The notes under the pieces are model-generated. The model did no database searches and was not told the DNA's origin. It worked only from the letters and a program-made list of their open reading frames with translations. DNA of 64,000 nt, taken from the NCBI GenBank assembly GCA_018296165.2, contig JACKQL020000010.1:1116001-1180000 (forward strand), read 5' to 3'. Made by a program: the position numbers and the translations under genes. Of this stretch, positions 32,627 through 43,790 are shown in pieces. Within the stretch, counting starts at the first letter, position 1. Every line of letters begins with the position of its first letter. This DNA comes from Termitomyces sp. T153 (lineage: Eukaryota > Basidiomycota > Agaricomycetes > Agaricales > Lyophyllaceae).

Positions 32627-34288
32627 ATGGCACCCATCAGGAACGCACGCACCATCTTTCATTCCGTACCTACAGGTTTGTCTTCTGTTCTCTTGTCCTT
32701 ATCTAGCTAGATCTTTCAGTGTCACATTGAGTTATCTTACATTGTGTGCACCTTTACAGGGTACCCTATCCCAGGCAAAACAACGCTTTACGACGATACT
32801 AAGATCATTGACATCGAAAACACCCCTCTCAATGGCGGGTTCATCCTCAAGACCCTTGTTCTCTCCGTCGATCCGTATCTAAGAAATCGTATGTGCGATC
32901 CGAATGACAAGTCGTACGCGGTATGTTATGTTACCACAACCGAAGCACTGAGACTTCTGATCCATATCACTGGAATGGTGCCTGTAGTGGCCTTTCACAC
33001 TCGGCGAACCGTAAGTTAAAGCTTATTCCCCCTCTCCTCCGACGCATCATGACGGTTGTACTCTGTGAACGCACAGGTTGATCAGCCACGGTGTAGGGGT
33101 CGTCATCCGCTCCGAGAACGCCAAAGCTCAAGTTGGATCGCACGTCTACGGCCTTATGTGTCACCAGGAATACAACGTATTTAAGGACCTCGAGTCTGAG
33201 GGGTTGATAATTATTGAAAATAAAGAAGGGTTGCCGTGGAGTGTGTATGTCGGTGCTGCGGGGATGCCTGGTGAGACGTGACGGTTGATTCGCGAGACAA
33301 TGATGGTGGAGTCGCTCATGCGTTTGGGTTGCAGGAAAGACGGCATATTTTGCCTGGAAGGAGTATTCAAAGGCCAAAAAGGGGGAGGTCGCATTCGTCA
33401 CAACTGGAGGAGGTACGGCTTTGCCATCATTGTCACGGTGTTGCTCGATATCTGCCATCTCTAACGGCTACATGCGCGTATAGGTCCCGTTGGATCGTAA
33501 GTTCGAACTACAGTCAGTAAAATCGTCTTCTAATTCATATTCAATTCCCAGCTTCGTCATTCAGCTTGCCAAACTTGACGGTCTCAAAGTGATCGCTTCG
33601 GCAGGCTCAGATGAGAAGGTTGCATTCATGAAGAGTATTGGTGCCGATGTGGCGTTCAACTACAAGACTATGAAAACGGTGGAGGTGCTAGAGAAAGAAG
33701 GCCCTGTCGACGTGTATGTCTTCACTCTGTCTCAAAGATTTATCATTGAGTGATCATTTGTAGGTACTGGGATAACGTAGGCGGAGAGACACTGGACGCT
33801 GCGCTCATGGCTGCAAATGTTAACGCGAGATTTATTGTATGATTGCATCTCTTTCCTTTTGCAAAACAGAACTCAATGGATGTATGGGCAATAGGTATGC
33901 GGGATGATTTCTGGTAACCTCTCTCTCTCTCTCTCTCTTGCGTGTCACTTTTCTACATACCCGCTTTCCCAGGCTACAACACAGGTGGTCAACCCGTCAA
34001 AGTCCGTCTAACGCTCTTCTCTCAATCTCCTCACTTACATCACCCCATATACAGAACCTTATGCAAGTCATTGCCAAATGCATTACACTCCAAGGTTTCT
34101 CTGTCCACATTCTCGAGACCAAGTACGGTACAGAATTCTATGAAATCATTCCGAAGAGACTGGGGAGCGGGGAGTTGAAGTATACGGAAGAGCTTACTGA
34201 TGGGTTGGATAAAGTTGGAGAGGTGATCTTGAGGGTACAAAAGGGAGAGAATAAAGCTAAGGCAGTCGTTAAGGTTGCAGATATGTAG
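32627..34288 (+). CDS. zinc-independent medium-chain NADP-dependent reductase (alkenal/prostaglandin-reductase type)
   Basis: This host gene has 11 exons: 32627-32675, 32760-32920, 32988-33010, 33077-33270, 33335-33412, 33484-33496, 33552-33713, 33764-33836, 33895-33913, 33973-34001 and 34055-34288. All introns are GT..AG and the frame is continuous over 345 codons including the stop. The start is chosen at the ATG giving MAPIRNARTIFHSVPTGYP. The N-terminal catalytic domain contains LSVDPYLRNRM, WPFTLGEPLISHGVGVV and MCHQEYNVF. The Rossmann part holds VTTGGGPVGSFVIQLAKLDG (about residues 162-181), then DVYWDNVGGETLDAAL and GMISGYNTGG, ending with VVKVADM. No zinc ligands are seen, which fits the leukotriene-B4-dehydrogenase/2-alkenal reductase branch that reduces alpha,beta-unsaturated carbonyls with NADPH. 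Exon 6 has only 13 nt. The substrate is unknown. The gene looks intact, with normal CpG. Confidence 0.9.
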
Positions 34289-34751
34289 GTTGTGTGAAGA
34301 TGAAGTTCTTGGTCTTGCTCGCTGTCGACTGGGCAGCTGTGGTCCCATGACTTCAGGTACAAATGAATGAGTTTGATGCTGATATCATGATGATTTGCAG
34401 TTTCCGTGTTCAACGCAGTCACACTTCTCTATAGGTAATCAAATGTGCTGCGGTGGCATGAAAAGAGCTCTCCGTAAGCGGGGTGAGTGATGAAGTCAGC
34501 GAGTGATAACCAGTATATCCTCTCTGATTCTCTCTTATGAAAGTAACGAGAGCAGGACTATGTCCAGTCACATGCATGTTTGGTCAAGTTCAAATGTCGG
34601 AAAAATCTCGGATGCCTTATCAGGACGAAAACCGAATCAGGTCAAATCAGATTGATTGGCCTTCTTGATTGGCCCTGATTAGCTAGGTCCTGACCTGATC
34701 AGAGCCCTATTGTATACAAGCTGCAATCCATGCCAAAGGCACGGACCTGTG
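34289..34751. other. 3' flank of reductase gene
   Basis: The first ~250 bp should hold the 3' UTR. At about 34625-34710 there is an interrupted inverted repeat, aatcaggtcaaatcag against ctgattagctaggtcctgac, with the short direct repeat gattggcc (two copies). This may be a decayed small transposon end. Nothing else is recognised. Confidence 0.35.
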
Positions 34752-34955
34752 CACTGCGGGTGCTGGAAGTTGATTCTCTTGGGAAAAGGGATAAAGAAAC
34801 ATGTTATGCCATTTCTTTGTCAGCTTTTGGTTTCAGAAAAAGTCATTTTCCATTGTCTCATGCCTTTTCCCCCTTAAAATATGTGCATTAGGAATGGCAT
34901 ACCATGTTTCTTTATCACTTGTTCCAAGGGGAAACAACTTCTGGTGCCCGCAGTG
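34752..34955. mobile_element. palindromic MITE (copy 2)
   Basis: 204 bp, from CACTGCGGG to its inverse CCCGCAGTG. Outer arms of ~65 bp are inverted repeats (shared agaaacatg, tatgccatt). It is the same family and length as 555-757. Flanking duplications are not clear. Confidence 0.65.
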
Positions 34956-34989
34956 GTAGCTCTTGGTAAGTCCCGAACCTAACTGAACA

Positions 34990-35225
34990 AAGTGACATTA
35001 GGTCCTCGAAATTCTAACTCAATGCTGAGATGTTAGGTCCTTGATATTCTAACTGAATGCTGAGACATAAGGTCTTTGATATTCTAACTGAATGCTGAGA
35101 TCCAGACCCAACCCTCACCTTATTTGGTAAGGTCCTTGTATTTTGTTAACTCAATGCTGAGATACAGACCCAACCTCACTTTGTTTGGTTAGGTCTTTGT
35201 ATTTTGTTAACTCAGTGCTGCTGAG
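34990..35225. repeat. short tandem repeats, ~40 and ~65 bp units
   Basis: First come three ~37-40-bp units containing ttctaactgaatgctgaga (34998-35105). Two longer units follow, with aggtctttgtattttgttaac and tcaatgctgagatacagacc (35106-35225). The array lies between MITE copy 2 and the helicase end of Helitron-2, so it may belong to the Helitron 3' end or be a separate minisatellite. Confidence 0.6.
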
Positions 35226-35489
35226 GTCTTACAATTTAATGCTGAAATTTTATATATAAATAAATCATGTACCTATATTACATCATCACCAAAATACTGC
35301 AATATCCACTGATATTATATATTAGAGATGCTGAAAATCATGAAAAATAATATTAACAAAGTAAATATCTAAAAAGTCACACTTACATTTGTAAACTATT
35401 GAGGATATCCATACATCATTGTTAGACTATGTACCTTACATGCTGAAATTCATAGAGGTTAGCAACTTATTGTTTCAATCTATCAAAAG

Positions 35490-36640
35490 TCACACTTACA
35501 TTTGTAAACCATCAAGGATTTCTTGATAGACAATATTTGCAGTCTTTCTTGATGTATTTTCTGGGTCCAAAATGACTTTGATACAATCTCCTGATGTGCA
35601 TTGAGAAACTGCAAAATAAAGTTGGCCATGTGCAAAAACTCCTGATTGAAGGTCCAATGCAATGTGCTTGACTGATTGACCCTGAGACTTGTTGATTGTC
35701 ATAGCAAAGGCCAATCAAACTGCAAATTGTCTCCTGCACAATGGAATTGGCAAATCATCTTCAGAGACATCCATGTTGATTCTTGGAATCAAAACAATTG
35801 ATCCTGCAAACTTGGCATCCTCACTGATGATCTGACATCTAAGAACTCTGGTGCTGATGTGGGTGACAATCATTCTTGTCCCAGTGCAAAGTCCTTCGGT
35901 TGTATCCAGATTCCTGAGCAGCATGACAGGAACACCAATCTTCAGAGCCAATTTAGCCAAAGGCAAACTGCTGGCTCTGAGAGAGTTGAGGTATTTTATT
36001 GGATACAACATCAGGCCATTTGCATTTCTATAATTAGACATGACAGAGTCTGCACTCTGCATAACCTTCTCTTCTTCTGGATATCTCTGCAGAACCTCTG
36101 AATTGATGTCCTCTATATCAGAGTTCCTGTGAATGGTCCAGTACAGGTAATACTAATCATCTAGATAGTGACAAATATGGGGATATGTGGAACACATTAA
36201 TTCTGTGATAGAATTGTCATCACAGATCATAGTTGCAGGAAGTTGTACTGTTTCTCCTGGCCCAAGACTTTTGCCAGTGCCAAAATCTAATAACCAAGCT
36301 GCATGAGCAACATTATCAGGAGTCTGATCCAATCTCATGTTTCGAACCAAGTAGTGGACTTGAATCTGATCCCAAAGTCTTCCTCTTTTGAGTGAAGCAG
36401 CAATGATCTGCTGCCTGAGTCCTTGTGATAATTTGGAAGAGTTTGTCACAAATCTCCTCCAAACACCACAGTCACTCCATCAAAAGGAACATCCTTTTTG
36501 AGGATGTCTCTGAACCCTTAATTCATAGAATCAATAGCATTTTTGTGTTGCATCATAACTTTACCCCAAATAACAACTTTGGTCTGGGGTAAGAGTTGAG
36601 ACAACTGAGTTCCTCTCTTGATATTGGCAATGGATGTATC
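35490..36640 (-). pseudogene. Helitron-2 helicase, C-terminal part
   Basis: This is the PIF1-type helicase end of a Helitron on the minus strand. From 36640 down it reads SIANIKRGTQLSQLL, FRDILKKDVPFDGV, TVVFGGDL, then LRQQIIAASLKRGRLWDQIQ (36420). Next are LALKIGVPVMLLRNLDTTEG, GTRMIVTHISTRVL, and the C-terminal helicase motif [20 protein letters not shown] at 35720-35650, then [12 protein letters not shown]. It ends with the stop near 35496. Two stops interrupt it. LTR-A3 separates it from the upstream helicase segment. Confidence 0.85.
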
Positions 36641-38047
36641 TGTCAGGTTCTGCTGACTATGGGAGCTCAGCTTAACTGGGCAAGTCCTTACTAGGCAGAC
36701 ACAATGTCCTGCACTTATAACCTAGTACTCCAGGGTGGTCTGGACTTCACATACTTGCAAGGGTAAGTCAAGGGAAGCAGTCCAGGCAAGTCTGGAGTGG
36801 TACAATAAGTGTTGGGATGGGAGGGGCATCAAGTACAAGTCCATAGGTGAATATACAGACTATCAGGTAAGTGGAGGCTATGCAAGTGATGGGAGCAGAG
36901 TTGGAGATTGATGGGGGATCAATTAAAAGTGATGGGTCCTGTCAGGGGACCACTGTTTTAGGTCAGCACATGCATGGCCACAATCATGCACATGCAAGTC
37001 TGGGTCATGTGATTAGGCCAACATGTACATGGCTGCAATCATGCACATGCAAGTCTGGGTCATGTGATTTGGCCAGCATTGGGGCCATGCACCTGCAAGT
37101 CATATGATTTTCCTGTCTGACTGTACAGTTGTGTCCCACAAGTCTGAAGGCCTAGAGTGTAATATCTGGCCTAAAGAGTCCTCAGACCTGTTCTCTTTGG
37201 ATCTCCCTTTGCCAGGTGTATAGCATACTTGTAGGCACTATACCATACTGAATATACTTTGGATCTCCCTTTGCCAGCTGTGTGATTGAGCCACAGCCTC
37301 CAGAGGTCACCCTTACAGGTCCTGGGGCTGAGCATTTGGCAAGGTCCAGAGTTAGCTATGAATGTTTGAGGATCATAACATATGTGTGGAGTTTGTAATG
37401 GTGTTAGAGTTGAATGGGGCTTAGGAACAACAAAGTCAAGATGAGACAGAGACAAGAATGAAATAGAATTGGGATGAGAGAAACAAGACTAGAGATAGAA
37501 ATAGAGAGAAGACCAGGAAATGTAACCAGAACACAAATATAACAAGAGAACAATGGTAATTTAATATCAAGACTAGGGTAATGGATGTTACTCTTGACTT
37601 ATATACCACTAATGGACTCCTCTGGGGATTGGGGGTGCAATGGCAGGACTTGTCAGAGCTGCATGGGGTCAATGGGCTTCAGTTCTGATTGGATGGCAGG
37701 CCATGTTGATGTTCTGATGGGAACTGATGGGAACACAGTCTGCTCTGTAGTCATTGGGAAGTTCTGGAGAAATCAAATGAGTTGCAGGGACAAGCTAGCA
37801 ATGCATGCCTTGGTCAGGGGAGATGTTGGAGAGGCTTGGGGGGAGAGGGGAGACTGAGGAGGCTCAGAGGGGACATGCTGGGGTTTGCTAGAAGGTTATT
37901 GGGTTTGGCAAGGAAGCATTGGAGATAGTCAGAGTGGGTGCCATAGGTGAATGAGGGTTGAGGTGAGTCAAGAGGATGTTGGGGGGAATTCTGGAGAAGT
38001 GGGGTGGCTTGGGGGGAGGTCCAGAGGTCTGGGAGTGCATTGTGACA
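36641..38047 (-). mobile_element. solo LTR-A (A3) in Helitron-2, itself hosting a solo LTR-B
   Basis: From TGTCAGGTTC to TTGTGACA, flanked by the duplication GTATC (36636-36640 and 38048-38052). Removing it restores the Helitron frame from PPALDT to SIANIK. Without the nested LTR-B it is about 1.02 kb. The minus-strand start-site block AGTCTTGATATTA lies at about 37561-37573. Confidence 0.85.
36940..37317 (+). mobile_element. solo LTR-B nested in LTR-A3
   Basis: 378 bp, TGTCAGGGGACC to ACCCTTACA, flanked by the duplication GGTCC (36935-36939 and 37318-37322). It contains AGACCTGTTCT, one base different from the fold-back primer segment of the gypsy LTRs. A ~70-bp block, catgcacatgcaagtctggg, is tandemly repeated at 36970-37100. 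Confidence 0.85.
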
Positions 38048-40450
38048 GTATCCAGAGCTGGGGGAACTGATATGGAACAAAGGCTGAAAGGTTGAATTCT
38101 GAAGGGAACATATGTTAGAAATTCTAAAGTCTGCTCCTTTGTCAAAATGATGATAAAGGACAAAATGAAAACAAAGGACATGACTGCATAAAAATCTGCT
38201 TGCTTACCCTCTCACCTAGAAATTGATGTAAAGACTGTGGCACCCCAACCAACAATGCCAGATGACTCTGGACACCTGCCACCAGTACTTTGACACCCTC
38301 TCTCAGCCAATCCAGAATCACTGGGATCCAAAATATTTGATGCTGCTTACTCCACATGCACTTTAAAAGATGGGACTCCTGCCTTTCAACTACCAATCAT
38401 GCCATTCCTACCATAATGGGGATTTTCAATCTTAAATGTACAGTCCTATCACCCTCCAGCAATAAGGCAGCCATTCCATATGATGTTACACATAATGCTT
38501 CATCTCCACTGAACCAAATGGCAGAAGCCAAAGTGTTGCAGATATGCATCCACCGCATTATGAATGAATATCATCTTGCCCAAATTGTTTCCACAGAGTC
38601 CATAACTGCATTGAACATCTCCAATTGTTCTGCATTGTTTTCAGCCACTCTTCTCTTCAACTCCTCAACATCATAATCAGTTTCTTCTTGCAAAAGTCTA
38701 TTCCCTAAAATTGGTTAAGCAGTCTTAGAGAGTCAATTCTCTATATAATGGCTGACTTACCTGGAATTACATTCAAAACTTGTTGAGGTACTGGCATATT
38801 GGGAAAGTCTTGAAGAGTCTTGCCAAAATTGTTCAAGTTGTCATTGAAAGGATGAAGGCCATAGTCATAGACATCTTCATCAGTAAAAATTCTATCTCTG
38901 TACTGCTGGATATTCTCCAATCTGTGTTGAAGATCATTACAATTAGAGTGCTTGGATTCTTTCCATAGAGCTTCTGGAGTGGCAAGTGCTCAGTGGAATA
39001 GGAGAGTACAAGAAGCTGTCTGAGAGCTAATCCTGGTTGGATTGGGGCAGCTTCAGCAAGACATTGCCTCTATTCTGCATCATCTTGCAAAAGACCAAAG
39101 GCTTTATATGCCTCCTTGTAAGTTGGATAGGTGTGGCCATTGACTGTCCTGAGATCAGCCCATGATGTTGCATTGGTCACAACTGCCAGGAGCATCCTGA
39201 GGTAGAACCTTTCTAAGGTGAAGCAAAGTACATCCTTCCAATAGCTGTTCCTCTTTGCCTATCCTTCCAAGTTCTTTTAGAAGCTTCATAGACAAACTTG
39301 GTTGGAAAGCTCTGATAGGTGTGTTGTTATTAGGGAATTTGGTATTGGCTTCAACCAAGCAGTGAGTGCAGTCTTGTCTGCATTAGGCCTGGCAGCTACC
39401 ATCTCCAAAGACTCACTATCCTGAAAGTAGACTTCATGTTGGCCCTCCAAATGAACAGGTAATCAGTACACAGGAGGATATTCTCCATGCATGTTGAATT
39501 CAAAGATGTGCCAGCATGATCCAGCTGCAGAAATGTATCTGGCATCCAGGTGTTCCTTGATTTTATCCCTCTGGTCCATCTGCTCTCTGGAAATTTCCAC
39601 AGTTGTCCTATCATGGCCTTTGTAGATGTACTTGTGAATGTACTTGATGACTTCCAATGAAGCACAGACCTCTACATTGATGTAGTATTGGTGCTTGGCT
39701 GAGAAATAAGGATTGTATGGGACAACATCACAATTGTCATGACAATGACTATTCTTTTCAAAGAAGTGCCCATTGTCAGGACTGGCATATTGAGGATAGC
39801 CATTATCCCCATACTGAGTACCTTCTTGAAATTCCTTTACATATTTCATGGAACATTTGCCATCTACCATGCACTTGGCATTGGGTTTGGCAGCTCCACA
39901 TGGATGATGGACCATGTTGGTAGTAACAACCTGATAACAAAGATAAGTAACTGAATCCAGGATTTAAACAAAGCCAATACAATTGAGACTGAGCAACTGG
40001 ATCTGGAATTTGGACAGAGACAATGGATTCCACATCAGGTGCATCCTTAATCCTGCAATGATGATGGAAAAAGATCAAGATGTGCATGTGTGGAAGTTCT
40101 CTCTTTTGTAATTCAATAGTATGAATATGAGCCACACAGCTGCCAGAGAGACCTTCTTTGATCTCCTTCACCATGGCATTTTTCTTGAGTTCAAATACTC
40201 TGGCAACAATATCAGGTCAATCAGCAGCTGTTTGTTTTCTTCCATTGACTGCAAGTTCCTTTGAGAGAGCTTCTTCAATTTCTAACCACTTTGGATTGGC
40301 AGTCATAGTCAAGAAGAGATCAGGTTTTTCAAAATGCCTGCAGATAGCCATAGTGTCCTGAATGATTATCTTCAGGGTGTACACTGAATGAGGATTCAAA
40401 CCCTCTGATGTCAACAATCTGTTGGTCCAGGCATTGGCCAATGCTACTGA
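38048..40450 (-). pseudogene. Helitron-2 Rep and helicase N-terminal part
   Basis: Minus strand from 40441: DLFLTMTANPKWLEIEEALS, then the HUH motif LPHMHILIFFHHH at 40090-40050 with both histidines (HMH) intact, DAPDVESIVSVQIPDPVAQ, a ~50-nt intron-like segment (39980-39931), then MVHHPCGAAKPNAKCMVDGK. The catalytic two-tyrosine motif VIKYIHKYIYKGHD follows at about 39620, with YISAAGSCWHIFEFNMHG after it. Downstream are FYLRMLLAVVTNATSWADLR (39230-39170) and QLEMFNAVMDSVETIW (38620), where the Walker-A loop GGTGKT should follow. Only LGKMIF remains, so the P-loop is lost. About 330 bp (38070-38410) look inserted and are not Helitron-like. Rep would cut DNA in rolling-circle transposition. 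Confidence 0.85.
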
Positions 40451-41089
40451 CTGTACCTATGGAATTTAGCTCAGAAGCTTCAGAGCCTGAGTTTAGTGAG
40501 ATATCTGCCCCAACTTACCTGCTTGCAACAAGTCAACACACTCAAAAAACACTGCATTCTGATGGGCAGTGGCTTTTCTCTCCATACATGCTTTCCTATG
40601 TGTCCCAGTTCCCTGGCTTTTGTGGTCTCTCCACAGATCTTGGATCTTGTGTGACCATATGCAGGTTGGAGGCTAAGGGAGAACATCCATATGATATATG
40701 AGCTCAGTATATCTTTCTTTTTTCAAGCAGCTATTGGCTTTCTACTTTCAAGGTAAACCTCTTTTTCTGGGCTGACAGTTGATCTTGATGTTCTCTCAGT
40801 AGAATTCTTTGATTTTATCCTCACATCATATTTGAGCCATATTATATGTGGCTTTCAATCAGGTAAGAATTTTTCCTGCTTATTGAAGGCTCTATTTGAC
40901 TGATAATTTAGTAGTTTCTGCTTTATGTGCTTTACTGCTGTTATCCTTCAGTTTTGGACTGTTGCTGCATTAAGAATCATCATAAGCTTGAATTCAGGAT
41001 CAACCAGCTTTTTTTGGGTACTACCAATACTTTTTATCATTTTACTTTTTAAGCCTTGATTATGTGAGTACTTATCAACTCTTTTTTGA
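40451..41089. other. junction between Helitron-2 and Helitron-3
   Basis: A minus-strand 68-codon frame (40686-40480) may be upstream Helitron sequence, but it has no diagnostic motif. The rest is AT-rich with no recognisable gene. Here the Helitron reading direction flips from minus (left) to plus (right). Confidence 0.35.
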
Positions 41090-42504
41090 TTCTTTGTTTA
41101 TTGGGAACATTTAGGCCACCTTTTACTCAGGAACTACCAAGTACTCCTGAGAGTCAAAGACAACAGTCTTGCTCTCAAAGTAGACTACAATCATTGGAAA
41201 TGACTGATCCTGATGATTGATGTGAAGACCAAGGTAATAGAGCTTCTTCTCATAATTTTGAACAGGTCAATGCTGCTATGCCACTTGTGCCACCTTTGCA
41301 TTTTAATTCTATAGTCCAGATAGGGATACTAATGCCTCCCCTATAAATGATGTTGCTTCTGGATCTTCTGAGAGACCTATGAGACTGCCAGCTATCTCTG
41401 CAGACCCATTTTCTCTCAATGCTCCTGTGAGCCAAAGTATATATATACCTCCTGTAATACATTTACCTGTTTGCAGAATATGCTTGCTAGAGTCAATCCC
41501 TTCATTGATTTACACAAGCAAGCCAGGCAGATCATGACAGAAGTTCCAGAAAGCCAACCACAAAGGCTTTCTGCCACACTGAGAGCTTATTTTGGAGATC
41601 CATGATGCCATAATGACCCTGATCAACAGGAGGGGACTGCAGTTGTAACTCCTGGAGATGGCTCAGAAGAATGATTAGCTCATTGTGATATAGTCTTGCA
41701 TTTGCATGGAGGTCAATTGAAGCAGATCAGTCATTTGCACCCATATTACACTCCATTGTATTATACCATTATGTTTCCAACTGGAGAGCCAGGATTTCAC
41801 ACAAATGTTCACTCTCATTTTGGACCTGAGAATCAACAAGGAGCACCAAAGGTCACCCAAACTGCATATTATGCATATAGACTGCAGAAAATGACATTGG
41901 AAGTTAATGCAGCATTACTCTGGAGTGGAAGGCTATTTCAACAATATGTTGTTGATGCATGGGCTTCAAGTGCAAGGAACAAAATGAGTTGAATTGGATT
42001 TGGCACAGTCAGGAGAAGATCAGAGCTGAGGTCTATCAGGGAGTAGTAGATGCTGCCACTGGAGATGAGGAGTTTACCCCAAAAATCCATTGTGTTATCC
42101 TTCCTTCCTGCCATACTGGAAGTCAACAACAAATGCAGCAATCATTGAAGACATTGAGCTTTGCATCCAGACAACAGGTGTGTAATGTTAAACACTCATT
42201 TTTCATTACAAATGGTATTATACTGATCCCTCACACCCTGGACCAGTTATAGAATCAGAAAATCTCAATTCCAAATGGTTGGATGATATGTTCAATGCAG
42301 TCCCTACTTCTACTTCTGAATCTGGAGACAAGCAAGAGGTAAGCACAAGGTGCTCAAAATAATAGTCTGCTGTTACCAAACAAAAAAGACCAAGTCAGAT
42401 TCAGAGTCAACTGCAACACCCAACAATTTGACAGAAACCTCTTCAAAATTGAGTATCATCTACACTCCAGTATTCTGACCAAGATAGGGTTTTATTGCAA
42501 ATGT
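41090..42504 (+). pseudogene. Helitron-3 fragment (Rep N-terminal domain)
   Basis: This plus-strand copy of the Helitron-like N domain is clearly homologous to Helitron-1: MLARVNPFIDLHKQARQIM (41484), CDIVLHLHGGQLKQISHLHP, YYTPLYYTIMFPTGEPGFH, TAYYAYRLQKMTLEVNAALL, GRLFQQYVVDAWASS, VYQGVVDAATGDEE and CVILPSCHTGSQQQMQQ (to 42135). After that it diverges. The stretch 42180-42504 has no motif. There are a few stops. No Rep HUH motif is present because the fragment ends before it. It is cut at about 42505 by the LTR-A element. Confidence 0.8.
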
Positions 42505-42824
42505 TTCCTTAGTCCATTCTGGGGTTGTCATGATACTCCAGGGTAAGTCGGGGGAGCCAGGGTGTCAAGTTGATGACATGTAATGGGGTCAGGCATAGCA
42601 GGGGAGTGGTTCCAGGGGCTCAGGAAGTCCAGGGGAAGTGCCAGCGGCTGTGGGGAAGACGTTGGAGTTGGCCAGGGGGCCATTAGAGTGAGCCAAAAAT
42701 GCATCAGAGTTAGCCGGAGTAGGTGTGGAGTGCTGGGGAAGTTCGATGAAGCATTGGGGGAAGGTTCTGGGGGGACAGGGGTTTGTTGGGCAATGTATGG
42801 GGGTCCAGGGAATGGGTCGTGACA
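42505..42824 (-). repeat. LTR-A, truncated 3' LTR of the LARD-like element
   Basis: 320 bp matching 51580-51902 of the 5' LTR (gttgtcatgatactcc, then aagtcgggggagcc, then ggtcgtgaca). The outer ~800 bp are missing, so no TSD can be read. Confidence 0.8.
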
Positions 42825-43619
42825 TTACCCCCCCTTCAGCGTCAAGACCCTTGAGATGCAGGGAGCAGTCAAGGATCGGTGGGGGCATGGGAGTCAAAGC
42901 CCAGTAATATTGATCAATCTGCAGTGAGTGATGGTGGCATGGGAGGCAAAGTCAAAGCATGGCCACCACTTCATCAGGGGGTTCTTCCTAATCAATTAAA
43001 AAGCCTTGAACATACCCCGGGGCTTCCCAAATCCTTTGTCATGTCTTCTCCCAGTTACTCAGCTGCTCCCCCTGCCCCGTTGATTTCAAACGCAGATGTG
43101 GTGATTGTGTATGACAGCGAGGGGGAGGAGTTCAAGCATTGGCACTGAGCTGGTGCAATATACTGGAGTCGTGAGCAGCATTGACTTGTTTTTTTGGGGT
43201 GGCTGACAGAGTTTTGCAGAGTTGTCTGTGGTGGGGGTGGGTTCCCTGGGGGGTCATAGGTGGGCCAAATTTTGTTCTACAGTGCCCCAATTGGCGGCGG
43301 GGGATGCAGAAGGGGTCCTACCATTGCAGAAAATCCCTCAGGCAGAGGTGACAGTTGTCAGGACCACAGTCCTGGAGGAGGACTCTTACAGGAGCCAAAA
43401 CCACCTTGGGGAGGTGATGCCAACAGCAAGTATGTAGATAGGGAAAGAAACTAAGAAACTAAGAAATGAGAGCGAGTAATGAATGGAGAGAAGATCAGAT
43501 AACAACAGAACACAAACAAGATATCAGGTAATGTCAAGGCTGGGGTGTAGCTACAGACTAAGGGACCTTATATAGCTGTAGGACACTGCCAAAAGGAGAA
43601 GATGGAAGTGATCTAAGTC

Positions 43620-43790
43620 ATAGCAGGAAGTGATCTAAGTCATGAGAAAGCAATCTGGAACAAGGGAAGCAATCCTGGAAGTGATCTTGGACAGGTGGAA
43701 GTGATCTGGAACAGGTGGAAGTGATCTGGAACCTGTGGAAGTGATCTGGAACTGTGGAAAGGATCTGTGCCTGTGGGAATGATCTGGAAC
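43620..43790. repeat. minisatellite inside LTR-C (also 44690-44860)
   Basis: About eight imperfect ~19-bp units of the form ggaagtgatctggaacagg are arranged in tandem in both LTR-C copies. The C2 copy differs by one base in the last units. They lie upstream of the TATA box in the transcription sense, in the U3 region, so they might act as repeated promoter elements. Confidence 0.65.

Noticed and set aside
33914..33972. (CT)n run as a regulatory element
   Set aside because: It sits inside intron 9 of the reductase gene and is best read as a polypyrimidine-rich intron.
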